Source: Bradyrhizobium retamae
Lineage (GTDB): Bacteria; Pseudomonadota; Alphaproteobacteria; Rhizobiales; Xanthobacteraceae
Length of the DNA: 64,000 bases
NCBI RefSeq assembly: GCF_001440415.1
Contig: NZ_LLYA01000153.1
Location: forward strand, 50,785 to 114,784
Reading direction: 5' to 3'
A program made the position numbers and the translations under genes. Of this stretch, positions 8,564 to 18,324 are shown piece by piece; within the stretch, counting starts at the first letter, position 1; each line of letters begins with the position of its first letter. The notes beneath the pieces are model-generated. The model searched no databases and was not told the origin of the DNA. It was given only the letters and a program-made list of their open reading frames with translations.

Positions 8564-9097
8564 TCAGCGGCCGCCGACTTCGCGGATCGGATCGGAGCCG
8601 TCCCAATCGGCGGCAACGCGGCGGATGTGCTCGAAGAAACTTCCCTTGCTTCCGCTGATGTCTGAAATCTCCACCACGGTGCCGGGATGGGCTTGGGTAT
8701 CGAAATAGGCGAAGCGGCCTTTTTCGCCGCCGATCTGGCCCTCGTGTCCAACTTTGTAGCCCAGCGACAGCGCGCGGTCGTAGAGGGCCTGATATTCGCG
8801 GGTCCAGTACGACATGTGCTGCAAGCCTTCGCGGCCGGAATCGAGAAACTCCTTGTACATCGAGGGCGCGTCATTGCGCTGCTGGATCAACTCGATCTGG
8901 AGATCGCCGGAATTGGCGAGCGCCACGCTCATCTCCATGGCGGAGTCCTGGCCGCGGTGGCGGAAGTAATCGGTCTTGACTCTGTTGATGTAGTACCAGG
9001 GCCCGACGCCCATCACATTGACCCAATGATCCATGGCGGCGCGGATATCGCGGACGACATATCCGTTCTGGCAGACTGCACCAAAGATACGGCTCAT
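8564..9097 (-). CDS. VOC (glyoxalase/extradiol-like) family protein
   Basis: A 177-residue vicinal-oxygen-chelate protein of the large glyoxalase_4-like type. It opens with the first beta-alpha-beta unit (FGAVCQNGYVVRDIRAAMDH) and a WYYIN strand. The second module (LQHMSYW and FAYFDTQAHPGTVVEISD) carries His and Glu in metal-ligand positions. The start at 9097 has a textbook GGAGG site about 6 bases upstream; a longer in-frame extension lacks one. Third gene of the fdx-P450-VOC-CMD run. Confidence 0.8.
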   Translation of the reverse strand: MSRIFGAVCQNGYVVRDIRAAMDHWVNVMGVGPWYYINRVKTDYFRHRGQDSAMEMSVALANSGDLQIELIQQRNDAPSMYKEFLDSGREGLQHMSYWTREYQALYDRALSLGYKVGHEGQIGGEKGRFAYFDTQAHPGTVVEISDISGSKGSFFEHIRRVAADWDGSDPIREVGGR

Positions 9098-9230
9098 CAC
9101 GACCTCCAGTCTGCTGCCGGCGCCGCGAGTCACACCGTTCGTATGGAGAGAGCTCCCACGCGGATCGCATCTATGATGCGATCCGACCTCCCCCGCAAGC
9201 GGGAGAGATGAAGCCGCGCCCGTACTGCAC

Positions 9231-10448
9231 TCAGTTCGTCCCGAACAGCAGGGGCAACTGACGCGGGCCGCGAACGGTGCCTTCCGACCATGTGACCTTG
9301 CCGGCCGGATCGAGCCTGAAATCAGGAATCCGCTTCAGCCATTCCTCGATCGCAACCGTCATTTCCATGCGGGCGAGGTTGGAGCCGACGCAGCGGTGAA
9401 TGCCGAGGCCGAACGCGGCGTGGCGATTCTCCTTGCGGTCGATGACCACCTTGTCGGCATCGGGGAACATGGCGGGGTCGCGGTTGGCGGCCGGGAACGA
9501 CAGCAGCACCATGTTGCCGGGCCTGACCGGACAGCCACTGACCGTCGTCTCCTTCATCACCTCACGTGCCATCGTCACCGGCGAGTAGGCGCGCAGCAAT
9601 TCCTCAACTGCGAGCGGCATCAGCGCCGGTTCCTTGACGAGGCGCTCGCGGTCCGCGGGCGTCTTGGCCAGATGCCACAGCGAGGACCCGATCGCGCTCC
9701 AGGTGGTGTCAATGCCGGCGATCAACAGCAGCCGCAGCGAACCCAGCACATGTTCGTCCGTGAGCGGGTTTCCGTCCTTGTCCTTTGCCTTCATCAAGGT
9801 CGAGATCAGATCGTCGGTCGGATTCTTCTTGCGCTGCTCGAGGTGGCCGGCAAAATAGCCGGTCATCTCCTTCACCGCGTCCATCAGCGCGTTGTCGTCC
9901 TTGATGCCGAGTTCGAGGATGCCGTGAATCCATTTGATGAAGAGGTCGCCGTCCTTCTCGGGAATTCCGAGCATGTGTGCGATGGCACGCACCGGAACGT
10001 GCTTGGTGTAGCGCGCAGCGGCGTCGCATTTGCCCTCGGCAATGAACTCGTCGATCAGCTCGTTGCAGATCGCGCGGACCCGCGGCTCCAGCTTCTTCAT
10101 CGCATCCGGGGTGAAAGGCGGCAGCAGAATTTGCTTGGCCGGCTTGTGCTCGGGCGGGTCGGAGGTGATCGGCGGCGCGCGGGCCGTAATCTCCGGGCGC
10201 ACGTCGCGCACGATCACGCGTCGGGAAGAAAAGTGCTCGGTGTCGTAGGCGATTTCCTTCACCGCCTGGTACGTGGTCGGCATGTAGCAGCCGAGAAAGC
10301 GCTCGGTGTGAACGACCGGCGAAGCGGCGCGCAGCTTTTCCCAAATCGGAAACGGATCTTCCGTCCACACGGGGTCGGTATGGTCGAAATCGTTGATCCA
10401 GTCGGTGACTGGCGGATGCTCGGGCATGATGCTGGCGGAATCGGACAT
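9231..10448 (-). CDS. cytochrome P450
   Basis: A complete 405-residue soluble bacterial P450 (mono-oxygenase). In order: substrate-access N-terminus (WINDFDHTDPVW), helix C region ITSDPPEHKPAKQ, I-helix AGIDTTWSAIG, ExxR (EELLR), PERF-like region FPAANRDPAMFPDADKV, and heme loop FGLGIHRCVGSNLARME. Electrons probably come from the ferredoxin encoded just upstream at 10718-10509. The start has a GAGGAA site. It closely resembles the truncated P450 at 6.4-7.4 kb, indicating duplication of a module. Confidence 0.93.
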   Translation of the reverse strand: MSDSASIMPEHPPVTDWINDFDHTDPVWTEDPFPIWEKLRAASPVVHTERFLGCYMPTTYQAVKEIAYDTEHFSSRRVIVRDVRPEITARAPPITSDPPEHKPAKQILLPPFTPDAMKKLEPRVRAICNELIDEFIAEGKCDAAARYTKHVPVRAIAHMLGIPEKDGDLFIKWIHGILELGIKDDNALMDAVKEMTGYFAGHLEQRKKNPTDDLISTLMKAKDKDGNPLTDEHVLGSLRLLLIAGIDTTWSAIGSSLWHLAKTPADRERLVKEPALMPLAVEELLRAYSPVTMAREVMKETTVSGCPVRPGNMVLLSFPAANRDPAMFPDADKVVIDRKENRHAAFGLGIHRCVGSNLARMEMTVAIEEWLKRIPDFRLDPAGKVTWSEGTVRGPRQLPLLFGTN

Positions 10449-10508
10449 CGGAGCAATTCCTCTGCTTGGTTCGTTCAGATCGTAATGGATGAAAGATCCG
10501 CGACCGGA

Positions 10509-10718
10509 TTATTCTTCGGTCACCTCGATGGCAATTTCCGGACAGTTACTCTGGGCGAGCCAGGCCTTGTCTTCCAGGCTCGCAGGCACAGAACCGTCGC
10601 CTGTTTCGTGCGCGTTGCCGAATTCGTCGAGCTCGAATAGTTCGGGGGCCAGTGATTTACAGCGCGCGTGTCCCTGGCATTTATCCTGGTCGACGCGGAT
10701 CTTCAGCTTTGCAGCCAT
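10509..10718 (-). CDS. [3Fe-4S]-type ferredoxin, P450 electron donor
   Basis: A 69-residue ferredoxin with ligands in [11 protein letters not shown] and SNCP, and the conserved [13 protein letters not shown] core. It is the first gene of the operon that continues with the P450 (60-base gap), VOC and CMD genes, so it is the likely redox partner. The start at 10718 follows a GAGGGGAA site. It is read divergently from the TetR gene, with a long inverted repeat between them. Confidence 0.9.
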   Translation of the reverse strand: MAAKLKIRVDQDKCQGHARCKSLAPELFELDEFGNAHETGDGSVPASLEDKAWLAQSNCPEIAIEVTEE

Positions 10719-10796
10719 CGCAGCGTTCCCCTCTTTGTGGCGCGCATTATCTCGCGCTGCCTTTCGTCGGCGCAGCGGCACAGATTGCCGCAGCAC

Positions 10797-10824
10797 CGCG
10801 AAGTTATATCATATTACATTCGCG
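10797..10824. promoter_or_regulatory. candidate TetR operator between ferredoxin and tetR genes
   Basis: A 28-base imperfect palindrome with arms CGCGAA and TTCGCG around an AT-rich near-symmetric core (gttatatcatattac). It lies in the 151-base gap between two divergent genes, one encoding a TetR regulator. This position is what an autoregulating TetR repressor of both promoters would use. The symmetry is visible; binding is inferred. Confidence 0.5.
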
Positions 10825-10869
10825 TTGCCGTTGTGCTGTCAAGGCAAAAGTTATAGATCATGGAACTGA

Positions 10870-11508
10870 ATGTCGCCTCGACCCGCACGTAAAGCGCTGA
10901 ATGCCTACCACCATGGGGATCTTCGTGATGCCCTGGTTCAGGCCGCGTTGCACGAAGTGGAACTAGGCGGTCCCGAAGCGATCAGCATCAGCGCACTGGC
11001 CAAGAAGCTCGGTGTCTCGCAGCCGGCGCCGTACAAGCATTTTGCCGATCGCGAGACGCTGCTGACGGCTGTGACGGCCGAAGCGTTCCGCCAGTTCAGC
11101 GCCATGATGCGTGCGGCGCTTGAAAAGCCGTCGAAGCAGTCGAAGCTGTCACGCTTCGCGCAGCTCACGCTTGATTTCGGCCTGCGCCGCAACGGTATCT
11201 ATCGCCTGATGTTCGCGTCTCGAACCATGGCATGCGCGCCGAAAGGCAGCGAGCTGCATAGTGCAGCAATGGAGACCTTCGAACTCCTGGTAGAGGCGCT
11301 GGAGGCGCCCGCTGTAGAACTGTTGCGCGAGCGGAGCGCTCTGAAGATCTGGGCCTCGCTACACGGCGTGGTCATGCTCGCCGAACAGGGATTGCTCACC
11401 GGCCAGGCTGCCCATGTCAGCCGGGAAGAACTGGTCGAGGATATCGTGGCGGAAACCAAGCTCGCGCTGTCCGTTGCCATCGAGAAGGCCGGCAAGGCTG
11501 GTTCATGA
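10870..11508 (+). CDS. TetR family transcriptional regulator (WHG-type C-terminal domain)
   Basis: A 212-residue regulator. The HTH spans about residues 14-60 (YHHGDLRDALVQAA..., ISALAKKLGVSQPAPYKHFADRETLL). The ligand domain contains the KIWASLHGVVMLAEQGL stretch typical of the TetR_C WHG group. It is divergent from the ferredoxin-P450-VOC-CMD operon and most likely represses it, releasing on a hydrophobic inducer. ATG at 10870 is used; no better start is seen. Confidence 0.88.
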   Translation: MSPRPARKALNAYHHGDLRDALVQAALHEVELGGPEAISISALAKKLGVSQPAPYKHFADRETLLTAVTAEAFRQFSAMMRAALEKPSKQSKLSRFAQLTLDFGLRRNGIYRLMFASRTMACAPKGSELHSAAMETFELLVEALEAPAVELLRERSALKIWASLHGVVMLAEQGLLTGQAAHVSREELVEDIVAETKLALSVAIEKAGKAGS

Positions 11509-11816
11509 CGGCAAGGCTCCGACGGCCGAACCTCACACTGCCGACAATACCGACCTTTATGGCGGTGCATCGGTTTCACCATGAGCCTCTTCATCGAAAC
11601 GCTCGCGTTCGAGGCGATGCTGAAACAGGTCCAGCTCGTTGTTCCTTGTGGCTTCGCTGCTGTCCGGCATCGTCGCCGCGCTGCTTTTTGCGGCCATCGG
11701 CCGATCAAACGAAGTTCCGGCTTCCCGATAGGGCGGAGCAAACGCGCCACACCTTCATGAGATCGAAGCCCGGATGGCAGCCGCTGCTTGTATTCGCCAT
11801 GGGCAAATGATCTAGC

Positions 11817-12779
11817 TTGTCCAGTCAAGGGCAACGCCGGTTGAGCACGAGTTTTACCAGATCCACTGCACCGCGCCGTCTGAAACTCGCGCTAGCGCGA
11901 TCCGTCAGAAGCGTAGCGCTCGGCATGCTGGTGTCGTTTTGCGTTACGGGCCTTGCGCTTGGAAAAGACGAAGGCGACGGTGAGGAGGATGCGGCCAAGG
12001 CAAAACCAGCCCTGCCGAACTTCTACCTCGATATGAGAACCATCTACTCGACGCTGCCCGCCGGCTCGCTCTCGATCGGATTCAGCGCGCCTCCGTTGTT
12101 ATCGAGGCTGGCGAACCTTTCCTCGCTCCGAACCCCTACCTCGCCGTCGAGCCAAAGCGTCTCGGTCGACCTGCCCTTGACCGTCGATGTCAACGATCGG
12201 CTCTCGGTCTATGGCGGGGTCAGCGGAGCCACCTCGCAGGCGGGTACCGATCCCTGGACGATGTTCTCGATCTACGCCTTCACCATCGGATTTCAGGCCG
12301 ACCTCTATCAGCAGAACGGCGGAACGTTCCCGACCATCACCATCCAAGCCAACGCGACGCGATCGATTTCGGACGCGCCGCTGGCCACGACGGCCTACAA
12401 CACCATCCTCGAGGCGGGCTACGCGCTGGACGCGGACGAGACGCGCGGGTTGCTGGCGGGGATGCAATACACCAGGGTTCTGGTCGATACCCCGCTCGCC
12501 CGTGTCAGTCCCGACGTCATGGGCTATGTCGGCGGCTATTATCAGTGGGACAACAACTGGAAGTTCACCGGCCGCTTCGGCGTGCAATCCTTTGGCGGCG
12601 CGCAGCTTCTGAACCTGACGCCGTTTCCCGCGTTCACGCAGCCGATCGTACGGTTCGATCTCGACCGCATGGACGACGACGACAACAGGCTATTCGGCAT
12701 CACCGCGCAGATTGCGTGGACGCCGAAACCGTCCTACCAGCTAACGCTTCGAACGCCGCTCTATGCGATCAAGAATTAG
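11817..12779 (+). CDS. uncharacterised exported beta-rich (outer-membrane-like) protein
   Basis: A 320-residue protein with a basic N-terminus and a hydrophobic stretch (SVALGMLVSFCVTGLALG, about residues 32-49), consistent with a signal sequence. The mature part alternates polar and hydrophobic residues and is aromatic-rich (DRLSVYGGVSG, GYVGGYYQWDNNWKFTGRFG) and closes with a beta-signal-like strand. This is the look of a small outer-membrane barrel. It starts with TTG at 11817; a second TTG is 24 bases further on. No specific family is recognised. It is convergent with nasA. Confidence 0.6.
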   Translation: MSSQGQRRLSTSFTRSTAPRRLKLALARSVRSVALGMLVSFCVTGLALGKDEGDGEEDAAKAKPALPNFYLDMRTIYSTLPAGSLSIGFSAPPLLSRLANLSSLRTPTSPSSQSVSVDLPLTVDVNDRLSVYGGVSGATSQAGTDPWTMFSIYAFTIGFQADLYQQNGGTFPTITIQANATRSISDAPLATTAYNTILEAGYALDADETRGLLAGMQYTRVLVDTPLARVSPDVMGYVGGYYQWDNNWKFTGRFGVQSFGGAQLLNLTPFPAFTQPIVRFDLDRMDDDDNRLFGITAQIAWTPKPSYQLTLRTPLYAIKN

Positions 12780-12862
12780 CAGCGAAGCCGCGGCAGGAAC
12801 GTCAGCCGATGGTCCGACAACGGGCGTTGACCGGATCGGAACCGCCTACGATCGGTCTACTC

Positions 12863-15520
12863 TCATGCCGGGTGCGGATCCCGCACAGCCGCGCCGCGCA
12901 ATAGCTTCCCGATCTCCGGCTTGCAGGCGCCGCAATTGGTGCCGGCCTTCAGGCGCCGGCCGACGTCGTCAACGCCAGCCGCTCCCTTTTGGATTTCGGC
13001 CGAGATTTGGTGCTGCCCGACGCCGAAGCACGAGCAGACGATCGGCCCGATATCGTCGCCTGTATCGAGCGGCTGCCCCGTCAGCAGCGACATCCGCGCA
13101 CTAGGTGACAATTCCTGTTCCGCGAACAGGCCGGAGAGCCACGACCGCGAAACCAGTCGGTGATCGGGTGCGATGAACACGCAACCCTCCAGCCGGCCGT
13201 CGCGAACAGCGGCATAGCGGAAGCGGCCAACCTTCGGATCGCGATAGGCGATCCACTCGATGTCGTGCCCGACGCGGAGTTGTGCCCGCGCCCAATCGCG
13301 CCAGCTCGGCGGCCGCTCGTCGCCGGCAAGCTCCATCCGCCAGCAGGTCCCTGATAGCCCGCCGACCCAGTAACCCGCGGCGGGATGCTCGATCTCCCGG
13401 CGGCTCAGGATGAAGGCATGCCATCTCGGCAAGTAAGCCGCCGCCTTGACCGGCGTGTGCTTGGACTCTGGCTGTCCGGAGATCGGATCGGTGGCCGGAT
13501 TGACCAGCGCGTTGACCCGGCCCTCGCCGGCATACTCGCCATTCCAGTGCATCGGCACGAACACGCAGCCGCGCCGCTGCTCGGCGGTAACGACGACGCG
13601 CGCCGCCATCTCGCCCCAGGGGCTGGTCAGCCGCGCGAGCCCGCCATTCTCGACGCCGGCTGCGCGTGCATCATCGGGGTGAAATTCCGCACAGGGCTCG
13701 AAGATGTGCGCCAGCAGCCGCGGCGACTTCCCGGTCCGCGTCATGGTGTGCCATTGATCGCGGACCCGCCCGGTATTGAGCGCCAGCGGATAGTCGCGGC
13801 TGGTCGCGTTGACGGCTGCGCGCGGCGTCACCGCCACGAAACGGGCTTTGCGGTCGACAGTGAAGAATTCGCGCGCTTCGAACATCCGCGGCGTGCCGGT
13901 CGGATATTCCCTCGTCACTGGCCATTGGATCGGAGTAAGCGCATCGTAAGCGCGGTCGTCGAGCGTGTTCAGAGCGGACAGGTCGAAATCGCGCGTCCCG
14001 TTATTCTCGAAACTCGAAAGCCCGGCGTGCTCGCGGAAGATCGCCGCAGCGCTCGGATAGTCGAACCCCGAAAAGCCCATGCGCCGGGCGACGTCGCAGA
14101 CGGTCCGCCAATCGGCTCTTGCAGCGCCGGGCGTCGGCAGGAACGATCGCTGCCGGGAAATGCGGCGTTCGGAGTTGGTGACGGTGCCGTCCTTTTCGCC
14201 CCAGGTGAGCGCCGGCAGCAATACGTGAGCGTGACGTGTGGTGTCGGTATGCCGCATGCAATCGGACACGACAACGAGCTCGCATGCCTCGAGCGCGCGG
14301 CGTACACGATCGGCATCCGGCAGGCTGACCAGCGGATTGGTGGACATGATCCAGACCGCCTTGATGCGCCGATCGGCAATCGCGTCGAACATGTCGATGG
14401 CCTTGAGGCCCTGCTTGTCCGCGATCACGGGCGATTGCCAGAAGCGTTGAACGATGTCGCGGTGCCGCGGGTTCTCGATCTCCATATGGGCGGCAAGCTG
14501 GTTGGCCAGCCCGCCGACTTCCCGGCCGCCCATGGCGTTGGGTTGTCCAGTCAGCGAGAACGGCCCCATGCCGGGCCGCCCGATGCGGCCGGTCAACAAG
14601 TGACAGTTGATGATCGAGTTGACCTTGTCGACGCCACTGCTCGACTGGTTGATACCTTGCGAATAGAGCGTGACGACCCGCTCGGTTTTGGCAAACCAGT
14701 CGAAGAACAACGCCACTGCGCCCTCGCCCAGCCCACAGATGTCGGCCGTCTGTGCGACCGTCTGGCCGGCGACCTGCCGCAGCGCGGCTTCGGCTCCGGT
14801 GGTGAAGCCATCCACGAACGCGCGATCGATGGCATTGCGCGATGCAAGATGCGCGAGCAACCCGTTGAACAGCACGGAGTCGCTGCCCGAGCGAAGCGGC
14901 AGGTGCAGATCGGCGCCGTCACATGTCGCGGTCCGCCGCGGGTCGATCACGACGATGCGGCACGCGGGGTTGCTGGCCTTGGCCGCCACCATGCGCTGGT
15001 AGAGGATCGGATGGCACCAGGCGGCATTGGAGCCCACCAGGACCAGGAGATCGGCGGTTTCGAGATCCTCATAACAGCCCGGAACGGTGTCGCTGCCGAA
15101 CGCACGCTTGTGGCCCGCCACGCTCGAGGCCATACACAGCCGCGAGTTGGTGTCGATGTTCGCAGTGCCGATGAAGCCCTTGGCGAGCTTGTTGATGACG
15201 TAATAGTCCTCGGTGAGAATCTGGCCGGAGACATAGAACGCGATCGAATCCGGTCCATGCTCGCGGATAATTCTGCCAAAACCCTCCGCGACATGGTCGA
15301 GCGCCGTATCCCAGTTCGTTTCCTGCCCGTTGACCACAGGAGCGAGCAGCCGCCCCTCGAGGCCAATGGTCTCAGCGAGCGCCGAGCCTTTCGCGCACAG
15401 CCGCCCGAAATTGGCGGGATGAAGCGGATCGCCCCGGACGGTCACGGCGCCGGCGGGACCCCTGTCAGCGATAACGCCGCAGCCGACCCCGCAATACGGA
15501 CAGGTTGTCTTCACTGGCAC
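12863..15520 (-). CDS. nasA: assimilatory nitrate reductase, large catalytic subunit
   Basis: An 885-residue molybdopterin oxidoreductase reducing nitrate to nitrite in the cytoplasm. The N-terminal 4Fe-4S site uses Cys7, Cys10, Cys14 and Cys42 (TTCPYCGVGCGV, GRLCAKG). The Mo-bisMGD body includes GINQSSSGVDK, TGRPG-like and NPLVSLPDADR segments. The dinucleotide-binding domain lies around PLALNTGRVRDQWHTMTRTG. The C-terminus carries a BFD-like [2Fe-2S] domain (VCSCFGVGQ, GTNCGACKPEIG), as in many alphaproteobacterial NasA proteins. It is third in the nirB-nirD-nasA operon, 12 bases after nirD. Confidence 0.93.
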   Translation of the reverse strand: MPVKTTCPYCGVGCGVIADRGPAGAVTVRGDPLHPANFGRLCAKGSALAETIGLEGRLLAPVVNGQETNWDTALDHVAEGFGRIIREHGPDSIAFYVSGQILTEDYYVINKLAKGFIGTANIDTNSRLCMASSVAGHKRAFGSDTVPGCYEDLETADLLVLVGSNAAWCHPILYQRMVAAKASNPACRIVVIDPRRTATCDGADLHLPLRSGSDSVLFNGLLAHLASRNAIDRAFVDGFTTGAEAALRQVAGQTVAQTADICGLGEGAVALFFDWFAKTERVVTLYSQGINQSSSGVDKVNSIINCHLLTGRIGRPGMGPFSLTGQPNAMGGREVGGLANQLAAHMEIENPRHRDIVQRFWQSPVIADKQGLKAIDMFDAIADRRIKAVWIMSTNPLVSLPDADRVRRALEACELVVVSDCMRHTDTTRHAHVLLPALTWGEKDGTVTNSERRISRQRSFLPTPGAARADWRTVCDVARRMGFSGFDYPSAAAIFREHAGLSSFENNGTRDFDLSALNTLDDRAYDALTPIQWPVTREYPTGTPRMFEAREFFTVDRKARFVAVTPRAAVNATSRDYPLALNTGRVRDQWHTMTRTGKSPRLLAHIFEPCAEFHPDDARAAGVENGGLARLTSPWGEMAARVVVTAEQRRGCVFVPMHWNGEYAGEGRVNALVNPATDPISGQPESKHTPVKAAAYLPRWHAFILSRREIEHPAAGYWVGGLSGTCWRMELAGDERPPSWRDWARAQLRVGHDIEWIAYRDPKVGRFRYAAVRDGRLEGCVFIAPDHRLVSRSWLSGLFAEQELSPSARMSLLTGQPLDTGDDIGPIVCSCFGVGQHQISAEIQKGAAGVDDVGRRLKAGTNCGACKPEIGKLLRGAAVRDPHPA

Positions 15521-15532
15521 GGGCGATCACCC

Positions 15533-15868
15533 TCACTCGGCGGGCACGACCGCTGCCGTTTGGACGCTAAGCCAGACCATGCCGTTCTCCACCTTGGTCG
15601 GATGCGCGCGCGTGCATCCCTCGTCGGGCGCGACCGCCATGCCGCTTCTGAGCTCGATGACGAAATTGTGCAGCGGACAGGTGACGCGCTTGTTGTGGAC
15701 GATGCCTTGCGACAACGGTCCGCCCTTGTGCGGACAGCGGTCGTCGAGCGCGAACACCTCGTCCTCGCTGGTCCGGAACACCGCAATGTCGCCGGAGGCC
15801 GTCCTCACCACGCGCGAGCCGAGAACGGGAATGTCGTTCAACGCCCCGATTTCGATCCATTTGGTCAT
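15533..15868 (-). CDS. nirD: nitrite reductase [NAD(P)H] small subunit
   Basis: A 111-residue Rieske-fold subunit of the siroheme nitrite reductase. Unlike many NirD proteins it retains a full Rieske ligand set: Cys45-x-His47 (RCPHKGG) and Cys64-x2-His67 (TCPLHNF). A real [2Fe-2S] cluster is therefore plausible. Its start overlaps the end of nirB by four bases, giving fixed stoichiometry. With NirB it reduces nitrite to ammonium. Confidence 0.92.
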   Translation of the reverse strand: MTKWIEIGALNDIPVLGSRVVRTASGDIAVFRTSEDEVFALDDRCPHKGGPLSQGIVHNKRVTCPLHNFVIELRSGMAVAPDEGCTRAHPTKVENGMVWLSVQTAAVVPAE

Positions 15869-18324
15869 GCGAGTTCGAGCTCCGCCAGCGGGGTGAATTC
15901 GTTACGGTCGACGCCACGCTGGGCGCGCGCCGCCCAAGGATCGCTCTGCGAGAATTGCTGCGAATGGGCGAAGCGGCTGAACAGCGCCTTGCGGTTGGCC
16001 ACATCGTCGACCACCTGCTTGCGGATCGCATCGAGACCGACCCGATCGCACCACTTGTACATGCGCTCCAGATACCAGCCTTGTTCGCGATAGAGCTGCG
16101 TCAGCGCGGCGATGATTTCGAGCGTCTCCTCCTCCGTCGCTGCCTTGGCCAGGAATTCGGTTCCCTTGATGTGAAGACCGGCAGCGCCGGCGAAATGGAT
16201 CTCGAATCCGGAATCGACGCAGACGACGCCGACGTCCTTGCAGGTCGCTTCCGCGCAGTTGCGCGGACAACCCGAGACCGCGAGTTTCACCTTGGCCGGC
16301 GTCCACGAGCCCCACATGAACTTTTCGAGCTTGATGCCGAGGCCGGTCGAATCCTGCGTGCCGAAACGGCACCATTCCGATCCGACACAGGTCTTCACCG
16401 TGCGCAATCCCTTGGCATAGGCATGGCCCGACACCATGCCTGCATTATTGAGATCGGCCCAGACCGCGGGCAGGTCCTCCTTCTTCACGCCCAGAAGATC
16501 GATGCGCTGTCCGCCGGTCACCTTGACGGTCGGAATCTTGAACTTGTCCGCGACGTCGGCAATGGCGCGCAATTCATCCGGCGTCGTGACGCCGCCCCAC
16601 ATCCGCGGCACGACAGAGTACGTTCCATCCTTCTGGATATTGGCGTGGACGCGCTCGTTGATATAGCGCGACTGCTGATCGTCGCGATACTCGCCGGGCC
16701 AGGTGGCGAGCAGATAATAGTTCAGGGCAGGCCGGCAGGAGTGGCACCCGTTCGGCGTTTTCCAGTCCATGAACTTCATGACATCGGGGATGGTCTTCAA
16801 TCCATTCTCGACGATGACGCGGCGCGCGTCATCGTGGCTGTGATCGGTGCACGCGCACATCGGCTTGACCTTCGGCGCCGCCGAATAGTCGCCGCCGAGC
16901 GTGAACGCGAGAACTTGCTCGACCAGGCCGGTACAGGAGCCGCATGACGACGACGCCTTGGTGTGGGCACGCACGTCGTCGATCGTGAAGAGCTTCTTTT
17001 CGCTGATTGCCTTGACGATCGTTCCCTTGCAGACGCCGTTGCATCCGCAGATTTCCGCATCATCGCTCATGGCGGCGACCGAGTTCTTGCCGCTATGGCC
17101 GCCGTCGCCGAGATTGGCGGCGCCGAATACCAGCCGCTCGCGCATCTGCGAAACGTCGGTGCCGTCGCGCAGGTGCTGGAAGTACCACGGGCCGTCGATG
17201 GTATCGCCATAGAGCACGGCGCCGACGATCTTCTTGTCGCGCAGGATAATGCGCTTGTAGACGCCGCGGGAGGCGTCCTGCATGACAATCTCTTCCTTGT
17301 CCGGACCCGGCGCGAAGTCGCCGGCGGAGAACAGGTCGATCCCGGTCACCTTCAGTTTGGTCGAAACCACCGACCCGTCATAGGTGGCGAAACCCTTCAT
17401 GGCGAGGTGGTTGGCGCAGACCTTGGCCTGGTCGAACAAGGGAGCCACGAGCCCGTAGGTCTGGCGCCGGTGCTGCACGCATTCGCCGACGGCGTAGATT
17501 CGCCCGTCGTAGGTCTGCATGGTGTCGGAGACCACGATGCCGCGCTCGCAATAGAGGCCCGCTTTGCGCGCCAACTCGATATTCGGGCGGATGCCGACCG
17601 CCATCACGACCAGATCCGCAGGGATCTCCTCACCGTCCGCGAAGCGCACACCGGTTACGCGATCCTCGCCGAGAATTGCCTCCGTTTGCGCCGGCATCTT
17701 GAACACCATGCCGCGCTCTTCCAGCGACTTGCGCAGCAATCCGCCCGCGACCTGATCGAGCTGGCGCTCCATCAGCGTGTCGAGCAGATGCACGACGGTG
17801 ACGTTCATGCCGCGCTTCATCAAGCCGTTGGCCGCTTCGAGGCCGAGCAGACCGCCACCGATCACGACGGCGTTCTTGAAGCTCGTCGAGGCCTGGACCA
17901 TGTGCTCGACGTCCTGGATATCGCGAAAGCCGATGACGCCCCGGAGATCCTTGCCCGGAAGCGGCAACATGATCGGGTTCGAGCCGGTGGCGATCAGCAG
18001 GCGATCGTAGGGTACCCGCGCGCCCTCTCTCGTCACGACTTCGCAGGTACGCCGATCGATCATCTCGATCATCTCGCCTTTGCGCAGCGTGATCCCGTTA
18101 TCCTCGTACCACTGCTCCGTGTTGAGCATGATGTCGTTGACTGTCTTCTCGCCGGCAAGCACGGGCGACAGCAGAATTCGGTTGTAGTTGCCGTATGGCT
18201 CGGAGCCGAACACGGTGATGTCATAGAGATGGGGCGCACGGTCCAGCAGCAATTCTACCGTGCGGATGCCGGCCATGCCGTTGCCGATCACCACCAGTTT
18301 CGGCTTGTTTACTTTGTCGAGCAT
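15865..18324 (-). CDS. nirB: nitrite reductase [NAD(P)H] large subunit
   Basis: An 819-residue flavo-siroheme enzyme. It has an N-terminal FAD/NAD domain (LVVIGNGMAGIRTVELLL, then VIGGGLLGLEAANGL), a middle BFD-like [2Fe-2S] domain (CGCNGVCKGTIV, SSCGSCTGLVEQ), and a second cysteine pair (CHSCRPALNYYL). The sulfite/nitrite reductase half has the siroheme-4Fe-4S ligands in TCVGSEWC and GCPRNCAEATCK. Length and order are normal for NirB. First gene of the operon, with a candidate sigma-54 element about 140 bases upstream. Confidence 0.95.
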   Translation of the reverse strand: MLDKVNKPKLVVIGNGMAGIRTVELLLDRAPHLYDITVFGSEPYGNYNRILLSPVLAGEKTVNDIMLNTEQWYEDNGITLRKGEMIEMIDRRTCEVVTREGARVPYDRLLIATGSNPIMLPLPGKDLRGVIGFRDIQDVEHMVQASTSFKNAVVIGGGLLGLEAANGLMKRGMNVTVVHLLDTLMERQLDQVAGGLLRKSLEERGMVFKMPAQTEAILGEDRVTGVRFADGEEIPADLVVMAVGIRPNIELARKAGLYCERGIVVSDTMQTYDGRIYAVGECVQHRRQTYGLVAPLFDQAKVCANHLAMKGFATYDGSVVSTKLKVTGIDLFSAGDFAPGPDKEEIVMQDASRGVYKRIILRDKKIVGAVLYGDTIDGPWYFQHLRDGTDVSQMRERLVFGAANLGDGGHSGKNSVAAMSDDAEICGCNGVCKGTIVKAISEKKLFTIDDVRAHTKASSSCGSCTGLVEQVLAFTLGGDYSAAPKVKPMCACTDHSHDDARRVIVENGLKTIPDVMKFMDWKTPNGCHSCRPALNYYLLATWPGEYRDDQQSRYINERVHANIQKDGTYSVVPRMWGGVTTPDELRAIADVADKFKIPTVKVTGGQRIDLLGVKKEDLPAVWADLNNAGMVSGHAYAKGLRTVKTCVGSEWCRFGTQDSTGLGIKLEKFMWGSWTPAKVKLAVSGCPRNCAEATCKDVGVVCVDSGFEIHFAGAAGLHIKGTEFLAKAATEEETLEIIAALTQLYREQGWYLERMYKWCDRVGLDAIRKQVVDDVANRKALFSRFAHSQQFSQSDPWAARAQRGVDRNEFTPLAELELA

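Noticed and set aside
11505..11810. 100-codon frame overlapping the TetR stop, and a competing frame with a membrane-like stretch (LVASLLSGIVAALLFAAIGR)
   Set aside because: Neither has homology or a ribosome site. The membrane-like stretch could belong to a tiny 30-residue protein, but support is too weak.
13385..16093. 900-codon open frame on the plus strand opposite nasA/nirD
   Set aside because: It is antisense to nasA and nirD, whose motifs are unmistakable. Such frames arise from GC-rich codon bias, and the translation shows no domains.
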